Source: Alteromonas mediterranea DE
Lineage (GTDB): Bacteria; Pseudomonadota; Gammaproteobacteria; Enterobacterales; Alteromonadaceae
NCBI RefSeq assembly: GCF_000020585.3
Contig: NC_011138.3
Location: forward strand, 161,501-225,500
Reading direction: 5' to 3'
Length of the DNA: 64,000 bases
The notes under the pieces are model-generated. The model searched no databases. It saw only the letters and a program-made list of their open reading frames with translations, and had not been told where the DNA came from. The translations under genes and the position numbers were made by a program. How positions within the stretch are numbered: the first letter of the stretch is position 1; each line of letters begins with the position of its first letter. Positions 56,731-64,000 of this stretch are shown here, piece by piece.

Positions 56731-57537
56731 ATGACCGCACTATCTACGCCCATCGATTTTTGGTCGACGTTAAAACAAGAAGCGCAAGTTGTTGCAGACA
56801 AAGAGCCGTTGCTGTCGAGTTATGTTCATGCCAGTGTACTGGCGCACCACAACTTTGAGTCGTCTTTAAGCTTTATTTTGTCAAATAAAATGGCTGATGA
56901 CGTTATGCCTGCGCTGGCAATTCGCGAAGTGTTCGACGAAGCTTACCTGCTTGAGCCCGGTATCAGCGAAGCGGCCAGTGCGGATATACTGGCGATCAAA
57001 GCGCGCGACGCCGCAGTGAATGATTTTTTAACGCCGCTACTGCACTTTAAAGGCTTTCACGCTGTTCAAGTTCACCGCATGGCCCATTACCTTTGGCTTC
57101 ACGGTCGACATCAACTGGCCTTGTTTCTACAAAGCCGTAATTCAGCAAGCTTTGGGGTGGATATTCACCCGGCGGCCCGCATAGGTAAAGGGGTGATGTT
57201 TGACCATGCTACCGGCATTGTTGTGGGTGAAACGGCGGTAGTTGAAGATAACGTGTCTATTTTGCAAAGCGTTACCTTAGGCGGTACGGGTAATGAGTCT
57301 GGTGATCGTCATCCTAAAATTCGCCAAGGTGTGCTGATTGGCGCAGGGGCTAAAATCTTGGGCAATATCGAAATAGGCGAAGGTTCAAAAGTCGGCGCAG
57401 GAAGTGTTGTCCTTAACAATGTACCTGCCCATGTAACTGTGGTGGGCGTACCTGCGAAAGTTGTTGGGAGACCTGTTTGTGAAAGCCCTTGTGAATCTAT
57501 GCGCCAAAACGTATTAGAGGACAACTCCCACGTTTGA
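56731..57537 (+). CDS. cysE: Serine O-acetyltransferase
   Basis: Transfers acetyl from acetyl-CoA to L-serine, the committed step to cysteine. N-terminal helical domain (~1-140) and a left-handed beta-helix of hexapeptide repeats: IHPAARIGKGVMFDHATGIV, VEDNVSILQSVTLGG, ILGNIEIGEGSKVGAGSVVL. Catalytic His residues are in DHATG and RHPKI. Start ATG 56731 (ATG 56725 is 2 codons earlier; the later one is better spaced from GGGA). Length (268) like E. coli CysE (273). Cysteine feedback is expected at the C-terminus. Confidence 0.93.
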   Translation: MTALSTPIDFWSTLKQEAQVVADKEPLLSSYVHASVLAHHNFESSLSFILSNKMADDVMPALAIREVFDEAYLLEPGISEAASADILAIKARDAAVNDFLTPLLHFKGFHAVQVHRMAHYLWLHGRHQLALFLQSRNSASFGVDIHPAARIGKGVMFDHATGIVVGETAVVEDNVSILQSVTLGGTGNESGDRHPKIRQGVLIGAGAKILGNIEIGEGSKVGAGSVVLNNVPAHVTVVGVPAKVVGRPVCESPCESMRQNVLEDNSHV

Positions 57538-57552
57538 TACCCCTCTAATATT

Positions 57553-57614
57553 GGGGGGTCAGTGTACTTTAACGCTGCACCCCTTTTGATGCGGGTAAAT
57601 GTACTCTGACCCTC
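57553..57614. repeat. REP/MITE-like inverted element
   Basis: GGGTCAGTGTAC (57556-57567) and GTACTCTGACCC (57601-57612) form an inverted pair with one mismatch, enclosing a GC-rich core. Its left part, through ...GTACTTT...CTGC..CCCC, also matches the element at 1677-1721. It resembles mobile palindromes related to REP-associated transposases. It separates cysE and the HAD gene. Confidence 0.55.
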
Positions 57615-57628
57615 ACTGTTTTTATTTG

Positions 57629-58369
57629 CTATAGAAAATGCGTTAACTCGCTAAGATTATTCAATGCCACATGAGGCAGCACGCTAACAGGCTCATTGTG
57701 TAAGGTCATTGGTCTGTTACACGCAAACCACGCGGCCTGATACCCGGCGTTAATCGCACCGTAGACATCTTTAATTATGTTATCGCCCACATGCAGTATG
57801 TGCTTAGGCGCTACATTCAACCGTGCTGCGGCTTCATCAAACATATGCTGTGCGGGCTTCATGGGGCGCGACGTGCTGGCATGCAATATGGTATCGAAAT
57901 AGCTATCAATACCTATTTTTTCAGCGTTAACATTTCCGTTTGTAATGCCAACTATCGGTAAACTTTTACTGACTGCTTTAAGGGCGTTGTGAACGTCCTT
58001 GGCTAGGGTAAAGTCGCTTCTCGCGTCATAGAAACAATTAAAGCAAGCTTCTACCGCTTCCGTTAGCTCGCCTTCTTTTTCCAACTGCGTTGTTATCTTG
58101 TCTGGCGCGGTGTTAGAGAGTGCAGCTGTGAGTACTACGCGGCGTAACTGACCCATATCTGACGCTAAGCGTTTGTCTTTAGCAATGGCCGCACGCTTCA
58201 GTGACAGCCAGTCGCTAGCGGAGAGTGCTGCGGCATGTTGATGGTGCTTTGCAATGTGTGCTTCTAACGCTTTTTCGGCGCGGCGGATAATAGGGTCGTT
58301 ATTGTAAAGGGTGTCATCAAGGTCGAATGTCATGGCCTCGACCTTATTGATAGACCTAAAAAACTGCAT
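57629..58369 (-). CDS. yigB: HAD-superfamily phosphatase, YigB-like
   Basis: Phosphatase likely acting on FMN or other small phosphates. The HAD motifs are FDLDDTLYNN (nucleophile Asp), VGITNGN (motif II), a Lys in SRPMKPAQHMF (motif III) and HVGDNIIKDVYGA (motif IV). A helical cap lies between I and II. Length 246. It is the last gene of the lptM-lysA-dapF-DUF484-xerC cluster, 21 bp after xerC, as in enterobacteria where yigB sits beside uvrD. Confidence 0.88.
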   Translation of the reverse strand: MQFFRSINKVEAMTFDLDDTLYNNDPIIRRAEKALEAHIAKHHQHAAALSASDWLSLKRAAIAKDKRLASDMGQLRRVVLTAALSNTAPDKITTQLEKEGELTEAVEACFNCFYDARSDFTLAKDVHNALKAVSKSLPIVGITNGNVNAEKIGIDSYFDTILHASTSRPMKPAQHMFDEAAARLNVAPKHILHVGDNIIKDVYGAINAGYQAAWFACNRPMTLHNEPVSVLPHVALNNLSELTHFL

Positions 58370-58390
58370 GGTTACAACCTTAATCTAGCT

Positions 58391-59311
58391 TTATTTTTTA
58401 TGCGCCCGGGGGTGAGCTTCATCGTAAACATTGGCGAGATGCTGAAAATCTAAATGGGTATAGACTTGTGTTGTCGACAGGTTAGCGTGCCCTAAAAGTT
58501 CTTGTACCGCGCGCAAATCACCACTGGACTCTAATACGTGTGTCGCGAAGGAATGGCGCAATTTGTGAGGGCTAACTTTTTGCGACAGCGAATGCTCTTT
58601 AGCCATTTTGTCGAGTCTATTTGCCACTTGTCTGTTAGAAATACGGGTTTTGCGTTTGCTAACAAATACCGCGCTTTCATAAGGCGAAGCGTAAGCAGGT
58701 CGCACTTTAAGCCATGCGTTTAACGCTTTTTGTGCGTGACGACCTAACGGTAAAATGCGTTGCTTACTCCCTTTACCCATAACTTTCACCGTGCCGTCTT
58801 TAAGGCAGTCGGCCAAATTTAAGCCGGTTAGTTCGCTTAAACGCAATCCGCAGCCATAGAGAAGCTCAAACATAGCCACATCGCGAAGCTGCATTCCTTC
58901 GTCTTCATCGCTGCTTTGAGGCGAGGCGTTGAGCAACTGCTGCATTTCATCAACACTTAATTGCTTAGGGAGCGGCTTGCCTTGTTTAGGGGCTTGAATA
59001 CCTTCTACTGGATTGCTGAAAAGCTGTTGATGTTCAATAAGGTATTGGCAGAATGTGCGAAGGGCAGAGAGCCGAAGGGCAATACTTCGAGGGCTATGTC
59101 CCGACATTTTAGCGTCGGCCATGACCCGTTTAATATCGCTTGGCGTTAAGCCTGACCATTCGTACAAACCCAATAGTTTTGCAACTTCAGTTAACTGGCG
59201 TTTATAGTTTTTAATGGTGTGAAGAGATAAGCCGCGCTCAACCTGAAGGTGAAGCAGAAATTTATCTAGCCATTGTTGGCAGGGTTCGCTAATAAGCGCG
59301 TCCGTAGACAC
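58391..59311 (-). CDS. xerC: Tyrosine recombinase XerC
   Basis: With XerD resolves chromosome dimers at dif. The N-terminal SAM-like core-binding domain begins LDKFLLHLQVERGLSLHTIKNYKR, and the catalytic domain has LRLSELTGL (Arg), KLRHSFATH (His-Arg), LGHANLSTTQVYTHLD (His and nucleophile Tyr). Length (306) is standard. GTG start at 59311; 5 bp after DUF484. The order dapF-DUF484-xerC supports XerC rather than XerD. Confidence 0.94.
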   Translation of the reverse strand: MSTDALISEPCQQWLDKFLLHLQVERGLSLHTIKNYKRQLTEVAKLLGLYEWSGLTPSDIKRVMADAKMSGHSPRSIALRLSALRTFCQYLIEHQQLFSNPVEGIQAPKQGKPLPKQLSVDEMQQLLNASPQSSDEDEGMQLRDVAMFELLYGCGLRLSELTGLNLADCLKDGTVKVMGKGSKQRILPLGRHAQKALNAWLKVRPAYASPYESAVFVSKRKTRISNRQVANRLDKMAKEHSLSQKVSPHKLRHSFATHVLESSGDLRAVQELLGHANLSTTQVYTHLDFQHLANVYDEAHPRAHKK

Positions 59312-59316
59312 GGCAC

Positions 59317-60012
59317 TTAATATCCCATCATTTCAGGTAGTATGATATTAAGCACCTGCTGTAGTTGCTGTAGCAGCAGTGTATCCATATCAGGCGTAAA
59401 GTGGCTGGCGTCGCTACTGCTAATGCCTAAAATACCTAAATCGCGGTTATCGCCAAGTAGCATTAGCGCTACAGATTCCGCAGGACTTTCTCCGAAAAGA
59501 AGTTGACGTTCATGCTGAGATAGTCGGCCAAAGAAAAAGTTGGTGTTCTTGAAGCGCTTTTCGGTGAACAGGCGCTGCTGTAACTCAGGAATAGCATGGG
59601 GGCCTTTGAAACTTTTGATTACAGCAGATGAAAGCTGTAAACGCTCTTGCAATACATCTTCTAACGTAAACTGGACTTCTGCAACGCTTTCACAGCGTAG
59701 AAGCTGTACGTTTAGGTCGGTGTAAACGCGATAGATTTTTTCGTTTTGCTTGGCGATGGTTACCAGTTGATTGAGCTTGAAATTAAGCTGCCTTACTTTT
59801 TGTCTCAACTGGTCACTTTGAATTTCAACAAGCGAAACACTGCCTTTGTGTTCATGGGGAAGCTTAATTTTTTCGAGAAGGTCTGGGTACTGAGCAAAGA
59901 ACTCGGGGTTTTCTAACAAAAACGCGTGCACATCTGTACTCGACAATGTAGAGGTGTCGTTAAATGGCTCAATAATTTGCGTGGCGTTAGATTGCCCCGA
60001 TAAGTCGTTCAT
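59317..60012 (-). CDS. DUF484 family protein
   Basis: 231 residues. The N-terminal [20 protein letters not shown] motif is diagnostic of DUF484, followed by a coiled-coil-like stretch (~60-105) and a GAF-like domain ([44 protein letters not shown]). Function unknown; it is consistently found between dapF and xerC. Start overlaps the dapF stop by 4 bp. Confidence 0.9.
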   Translation of the reverse strand: MNDLSGQSNATQIIEPFNDTSTLSSTDVHAFLLENPEFFAQYPDLLEKIKLPHEHKGSVSLVEIQSDQLRQKVRQLNFKLNQLVTIAKQNEKIYRVYTDLNVQLLRCESVAEVQFTLEDVLQERLQLSSAVIKSFKGPHAIPELQQRLFTEKRFKNTNFFFGRLSQHERQLLFGESPAESVALMLLGDNRDLGILGISSSDASHFTPDMDTLLLQQLQQVLNIILPEMMGY

Positions 60013-60839
60013 AGATTTATGTGTCCGTCATATACGTGTTCGGCAGGCCCTGTCATTTTTAATACATTATCTGGGCCGGGCCAGCGTATACGTAAACTGC
60101 CCCCGGGTAAGTCTACCCGCACGTCTTTACTTAATTTACCCTGTATTTGACCAATTGCAACTGCTGCGCACGCACCGCTTCCACAAGCAAGGGTTTCACC
60201 CGAACCACGCTCAAATACTCTTAGCTTAATATGCGAGTCGTTGATGATTTGCATAAAGCCTACGTTCACGCCTTCTGAAAAGCGTTCATGCTTTTCAACT
60301 AGCGGGCCAATTTCAGCGACGTTGGCGGTATCGACATCGTCAACTTCCATTACGCAATGAGGGTTGCCCATTGACGCTGCGCCAATGAATAAGGTGCTTT
60401 CGCCGACGCGTAAGATATAAGTATTTTCTTGCTTGTTGGCTTTAAGGGGAATGTTAGCCGGTTCGAACTCTGGCTTACCCATATTGACGGTAACTTGCCC
60501 GTCTTTCTCTAGGTAAAGCACCATTTTGCCTGCTTTGGTACTCACTACAATTTTGTTGCGGTTTATCAAGCCCTTTTGCTTAACAAAGCGCGCAAAGCAA
60601 CGTGCCCCATTACCGCACTGCTCTACTTCAGAGCCATCGGCATTGAAAATACGATAATGAAAGTCTTGTTCAGGATCGTAAGGCGGTTCAACCATCAACA
60701 GCTGGTCGAAGCCGATACCGAAATTTCGGTCAGCCAGTTGTTGGATTTTTTCTTTAGAGAAAAATACGTTTTGAGTAACGTTATCAATTACCATGAAATC
60801 GTTACCCAAACCGTGCATTTTGGAAAATTGAACCTGCAT
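60009..60839 (-). CDS. dapF: Diaminopimelate epimerase
   Basis: PLP-independent epimerase converting LL-DAP to meso-DAP for lysine and peptidoglycan. The two catalytic cysteines are in [13 protein letters not shown] (residue ~75) and [11 protein letters not shown] (~219). Opens [18 protein letters not shown] as usual. Length 276. Follows lysA by 35 bp; both act on the same metabolite. Confidence 0.96.
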   Translation of the reverse strand: MQVQFSKMHGLGNDFMVIDNVTQNVFFSKEKIQQLADRNFGIGFDQLLMVEPPYDPEQDFHYRIFNADGSEVEQCGNGARCFARFVKQKGLINRNKIVVSTKAGKMVLYLEKDGQVTVNMGKPEFEPANIPLKANKQENTYILRVGESTLFIGAASMGNPHCVMEVDDVDTANVAEIGPLVEKHERFSEGVNVGFMQIINDSHIKLRVFERGSGETLACGSGACAAVAIGQIQGKLSKDVRVDLPGGSLRIRWPGPDNVLKMTGPAEHVYDGHINL

Positions 60840-60874
60840 TAAACGCGCATCTATCTTTTTAGTTTGTCTCTAGT

Positions 60875-62125
60875 TTACGGAAGTTTATGCTCACCTTGCC
60901 AGAGATCTTTTTGTTTTTCTCTTTCGCGAACCACAATGGCTTTGTCACCATCTACCATAATCTCCGCTGGGCGGCAGCGGCTGTTGTAGTTCGACGCCAT
61001 AACAAAACCATAGGCACCGGCACTGCGAACTGCAAGTAAATCGGTGGGCTCAATGGCTAATTCACGGTCTTTGCCTATAAAGTCACCGGTTTCGCACACT
61101 GGGCCTACCACATCGTAGGTGTGTAGTTTTGCGGTGCTTTCTTCTTTTACCGGGATAATCTTTTGCCACGCTGAGTAAAGCGCTGGACGCAGCAGATCGT
61201 TCATTGCCGCATCGACAATAGCAAAGCTTTTCTCTTCGCCTTCTTTGATGAACTCGACCTCGGTGACTAAAATACCAGCGTTGGCGGCAATAGCGCGGCC
61301 CGGCTCAAGGATAAGTTTGAGGTTCTCTCTGCCGACCATTTTTTCAGCCATGGCTTGTGCATAGGCTTTAGGGTGGGGTGGCTCTTCATCGTTATAAGTC
61401 ACGCCCAGGCCGCCGCCCACATCTAAATGTTCGATGATGATGTTGCGCTCAGCAAGCTCATCAATAAGCACAAGCAAACGCTCTAACGCATCTACGAAGG
61501 GACCTATTTCAGTTAACTGAGAGCCAATGTGGCAATCCATTCCCACTACATTCAAATTTGGAAGCGATGCCGCTAGTTCATAAGTCGCCAGTGCGCGCTC
61601 GCGCGCTATTCCAAATTTATTGGCCTTTAAGCCAGTTGAGATGTAAGGGTGTGTCTTAGCATCTACATCTGGGTTAATACGCAAAGAAATAGGGGCTTTT
61701 ACGCCTACTTCACCGGCCACTTCATTAATGCGGTGTAATTCAGGCTCTGACTCTACGTTAAAGCACATAATGCCTTGCTCTAACGCATAGCGAATTTCGT
61801 CGTGCTTTTTGCCTACGCCAGAAAAAACCACTTTGCTAGCGTCGCCACCGGCTTCTATAACGCGGGCGAGTTCACCGGCTGAAACAATATCAAAACCTGA
61901 ACCCAGCTTCGCTAATACACTTAATACGCCAATATTAGAATTAGCTTTAACGGCATAACAAACCAGGTGAGGGTGCTCACCAATGGCATCGTTAAAAGCG
62001 TGCCAATGACGTTCTAACGTGGCTCTTGAATAAATATAAACCGGCGTTCCGTGCTGAGCTGCAATATCAGAAACAGCGACCTCTTCAGCGTGAAGCTGAC
62101 CTTGGCTGTAGGCGAAATAATCCAC
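60875..62125 (-). CDS. lysA: Diaminopimelate decarboxylase
   Basis: PLP enzyme making L-lysine from meso-DAP. The PLP Lys is in VCYAVKANSNIGVL; HLDVGGGLGV and EPGRAIAANAG bind the phosphate, and GPVCETGDFIG supplies the Cys from the other subunit. Length (416) normal. GTG start overlaps the lptM stop by one base (TAGTG). In enterobacteria lysA is elsewhere; here it sits between lptM and dapF, putting the last steps of the pathway together. I see no lysine riboswitch upstream. Confidence 0.96.
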   Translation of the reverse strand: MDYFAYSQGQLHAEEVAVSDIAAQHGTPVYIYSRATLERHWHAFNDAIGEHPHLVCYAVKANSNIGVLSVLAKLGSGFDIVSAGELARVIEAGGDASKVVFSGVGKKHDEIRYALEQGIMCFNVESEPELHRINEVAGEVGVKAPISLRINPDVDAKTHPYISTGLKANKFGIARERALATYELAASLPNLNVVGMDCHIGSQLTEIGPFVDALERLLVLIDELAERNIIIEHLDVGGGLGVTYNDEEPPHPKAYAQAMAEKMVGRENLKLILEPGRAIAANAGILVTEVEFIKEGEEKSFAIVDAAMNDLLRPALYSAWQKIIPVKEESTAKLHTYDVVGPVCETGDFIGKDRELAIEPTDLLAVRSAGAYGFVMASNYNSRCRPAEIMVDGDKAIVVREREKQKDLWQGEHKLP

Positions 62126-62316
62126 TAATTCTGCTCTCCAGAGGTAGGTGCGGGGAATGTGTTGTTTATGTCAGAAGACGAATCAGCGTCTTCAGAGGGC
62201 GCTGGTTCAGCAGGGGTGTTTTGCGCAGGCGCTTCAGGAATATAGAGCGCTCCTTTGTAACCACAACCACCTAATGCCGTGAGCGTTAGCAAAAAAACAA
62301 CTGACTTTTTAAGCAC
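62125..62316 (-). CDS. lptM: LPS-assembly lipoprotein LptM (YifL-like)
   Basis: Small lipoprotein reported to help LptD mature. A lipobox LTALGGC ends the signal peptide and is followed by GYKGALYIPEAPAQ, the conserved YifL mature start, and a Pro/Ser/Asp tail. About 63 residues from GTG 62316, which has GGGA six bases upstream; the frame also reaches ATG 62355. It heads the lysA-dapF cluster. Confidence 0.8.
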   Translation of the reverse strand: MLKKSVVFLLTLTALGGCGYKGALYIPEAPAQNTPAEPAPSEDADSSSDINNTFPAPTSGEQN

Positions 62317-62367
62317 GAAAAATCCCGCGAAGAATACGATAAATGCCGCTATCATCGCATTGCGGTG

Positions 62368-63435
62368 TTAAATTGCAAGAGCCAATAATCGTTCTTGTGT
62401 TTTATCGCCGTATTGAACGTTTTTCCAAAGGGCATCGCATAAGCGTTGGGTGTCAGAAAAGTCTCTGCGTTTAAGCCAGTCAATGAGGATGTTTGGGTTA
62501 TCTGGAAACGTAATTGCTTCGTTTGCTGGTGCTTCCAGCCACTCTTCAACAATGTCAGTATCTAACTGAAAAAGCGTTTGGCACAAGTCCAATTGGTTAA
62601 GCGTTAAAACGTTAGATAGCTGCTCAAACTGTCCGTGTAATGGCTTAATTAGAAGCTTTTTGCCCAGTTGCAGCGCTTCACTTGATAGCTCAAAGCCACC
62701 GTTTGCAATGACACCACTACAATGTTGCAAGGCCTTCTGAAAATGTTTCTTCGACGTGGGGTGCCAGTGAATGTGACCTGCCTCTTTAACGTCTTCGATA
62801 TTAGGATGGAAGCACTCAAACACTTGGTCGCTCAATGGCTCAAGCATTTGCTGTATATCTTCTATTTCCTCGAACGGTAAGTAGACCAGTACATGTCCGT
62901 TGCCCGAGGTTAGTGCTGGTTTTTCTGCCACAAACGGCGGAATGATAGGTTGGTTGAAGTGGTACCAATGAACACCTAATTGAAGCTCCGTAGGGGCGAA
63001 TACCTTCATCAACAGGGCGTCAAAAATCGTATTGCCGCTTTTGGGAACATCGTAAGCAAACGCTGCTTGGTGACTGATGGATATTGAAGGTAACCCTTGG
63101 CGCTTAGCGGCCCATGCGGTGACAGGTTCAAAATCATTAACCAATAAATCGTATCCGTTGGTATCAAAGGCTTTAGCGTCTTTTAGAAGCTGGCTAATAT
63201 TCGCTTGTTTAACTGTGGCCCATTTGTCAACGCGACCGCCTTTGGTGATAAAGCTCAGCCCGGTGAAGGTTTGATAGTCACCAAATACATCCATGTCGAA
63301 ATACTTTTCTGGCGCACGGCCAGTAAAAACAAAATCTACGCTGACATCGTCGCGTTCGGCGAGGGCGGCAGCCATAATTCGCGCACGCGCAATGTGTCCA
63401 TTTCCGGTGCCTTGCACACCATACAATAATTTCAT
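62368..63435 (-). CDS. MJ1255/VC2487-family glycosyltransferase
   Basis: 355 residues, GT-B-like. It begins MKLLYGVQGTGNGHIARARI, the glycine-rich loop typical of this group; the C-terminal half has the nucleotide-sugar region SGVIANGGFELSSEALQLGKKLL and KPLHGQFEQ. No signal peptide; likely peripheral on the inner membrane. Acceptor unknown, possibly glycolipid. Next to a PAP2 phosphatase (1-bp gap), suggesting lipid-linked work. Confidence 0.82.
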   Translation of the reverse strand: MKLLYGVQGTGNGHIARARIMAAALAERDDVSVDFVFTGRAPEKYFDMDVFGDYQTFTGLSFITKGGRVDKWATVKQANISQLLKDAKAFDTNGYDLLVNDFEPVTAWAAKRQGLPSISISHQAAFAYDVPKSGNTIFDALLMKVFAPTELQLGVHWYHFNQPIIPPFVAEKPALTSGNGHVLVYLPFEEIEDIQQMLEPLSDQVFECFHPNIEDVKEAGHIHWHPTSKKHFQKALQHCSGVIANGGFELSSEALQLGKKLLIKPLHGQFEQLSNVLTLNQLDLCQTLFQLDTDIVEEWLEAPANEAITFPDNPNILIDWLKRRDFSDTQRLCDALWKNVQYGDKTQERLLALAI

Positions 63436-63436
63436 A

Positions 63437-63955
63437 CTACCCCAGAATGTAAATACTCAATGTCGCTATCGTGCAGCCAAGTAAGGTGCCGGCTATGACA
63501 TCAGATGGATAGTGCACACCTAACAACACGCGTGATAAACCAATCAGCGCCGCCCAACTATATGCAAGCACAGCGAAAGGAGGGTAATAGTGCGCAATAA
63601 TTGAAGCCATTAGCGTCGCTGCTGCAGTATGACCGGAAGGCAATGAAAACTTATCCGACGGTGTGACATGTGCCGTTAAATTCATTAGAAAATCGCAAGG
63701 GCGCGGGCGCTTGAACATTTTCTTAAGCAGCACATAAATAGGTAATTCAAGCGCATAAGCCATCAGCGCTGTATAAAGGAAGAGCTCTCCGTGCTCAGGC
63801 TCGAAAGCCCATAGCAGCATACCGATAACAAAATACAGATATCCATCGCCCGTTTTCGACAGCCAAATAATACTGCTGCAGTCTCTTTTCTGCGTCAGTC
63901 TATAAAGGCGATAAAATAAGTTAGTATCGTACTTGGTCAAGGATTTCATCAACAT
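63437..63955 (-). CDS. PAP2-family membrane phosphatase
   Basis: 172 residues with about five helices. The acid-phosphatase motifs are KKMFKRPRPC, LPSGHTAA and SRVLLGVHYPSDVIAG, giving the catalytic His-Arg-His set. Such enzymes dephosphorylate phosphatidate, undecaprenyl-PP or phosphatidylglycerol-P. The adjacent glycosyltransferase gene overlaps functionally and begins 1 bp after this stop. Only 45 bp remain to the window end, without feature. Confidence 0.9.
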   Translation of the reverse strand: MLMKSLTKYDTNLFYRLYRLTQKRDCSSIIWLSKTGDGYLYFVIGMLLWAFEPEHGELFLYTALMAYALELPIYVLLKKMFKRPRPCDFLMNLTAHVTPSDKFSLPSGHTAAATLMASIIAHYYPPFAVLAYSWAALIGLSRVLLGVHYPSDVIAGTLLGCTIATLSIYILG

Positions 63956-64000
63956 CGCCTTGTCCCCTATCGGTTAATTACTGTACAGGCTAAAGTTTGT

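Overview
The window looks like chromosomal DNA of a marine gammaproteobacterium close to Alteromonas. The evidence is the conserved gmk-rpoZ-spoT-(ridA)-trmH-recG cluster, the lptM-lysA-dapF-DUF484-xerC-HAD cluster beside uvrD, the divergent argP/argO pair, and the many c-di-GMP proteins. This is a judgement from gene content; no search was run. I see no rRNA or tRNA gene, CRISPR array or prophage.

Layout. 1-9.9 kb is housekeeping: the end of a diguanylate cyclase, an esterase, the gmk to recG cluster, rsmJ and a peroxiredoxin. 10.1-14.6 kb is an iron ABC-transport operon (unknown periplasmic protein, binding protein, fused permease, ATPase) behind a sigma70-like promoter that overlaps a near-perfect Fur box. 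14.7-17.0 kb holds an MscS channel and a YhiN-type flavoprotein. 17.0-24.5 kb is a small accessory or defence island: decayed ORF remnants, a HEPN+CBS protein, an HNH endonuclease gene with an in-frame amber stop, an AbiD/F (Abi_2) HEPN protein behind a structured leader, an outer-membrane barrel protein and a complete IS1634-type element. 24.5-29.5 kb has a BLUF-EAL photoreceptor, argP/argO, an SMR transporter, a DUF1499 protein and a DnaJ-related protein. 29.8-43.2 kb has an RND efflux pair, a CoA-transferase/GNAT fusion overlapping a histone-deacetylase-family gene, a glutaredoxin/MauE fusion, a chemoreceptor, an ATP-grasp enzyme and a DUF3300 protein. 43.3-56.3 kb has ribA, a large PAS-GGDEF-EAL protein, a GST, recQ, mgtE, rarD, a REC-REC-GGDEF protein and SOS-box-controlled uvrD. 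56.7-64.0 kb has cysE and the diaminopimelate/xer cluster, followed by a glycosyltransferase and a PAP2 phosphatase.

The most notable signal is the leader of the AbiD/F gene (about 20,550-20,695). It has a candidate promoter, a seven-codon leader peptide with an ideal Shine-Dalgarno, and two mutually exclusive GC stems. The second stem is an intrinsic terminator ending 35 nt before the abi start codon. This could be a translation-sensing attenuator, a small RNA antitoxin of the sort reported for AbiF, or both. A LexA box in front of uvrD and the Fur box in front of the iron operon are the clearest classical operators.
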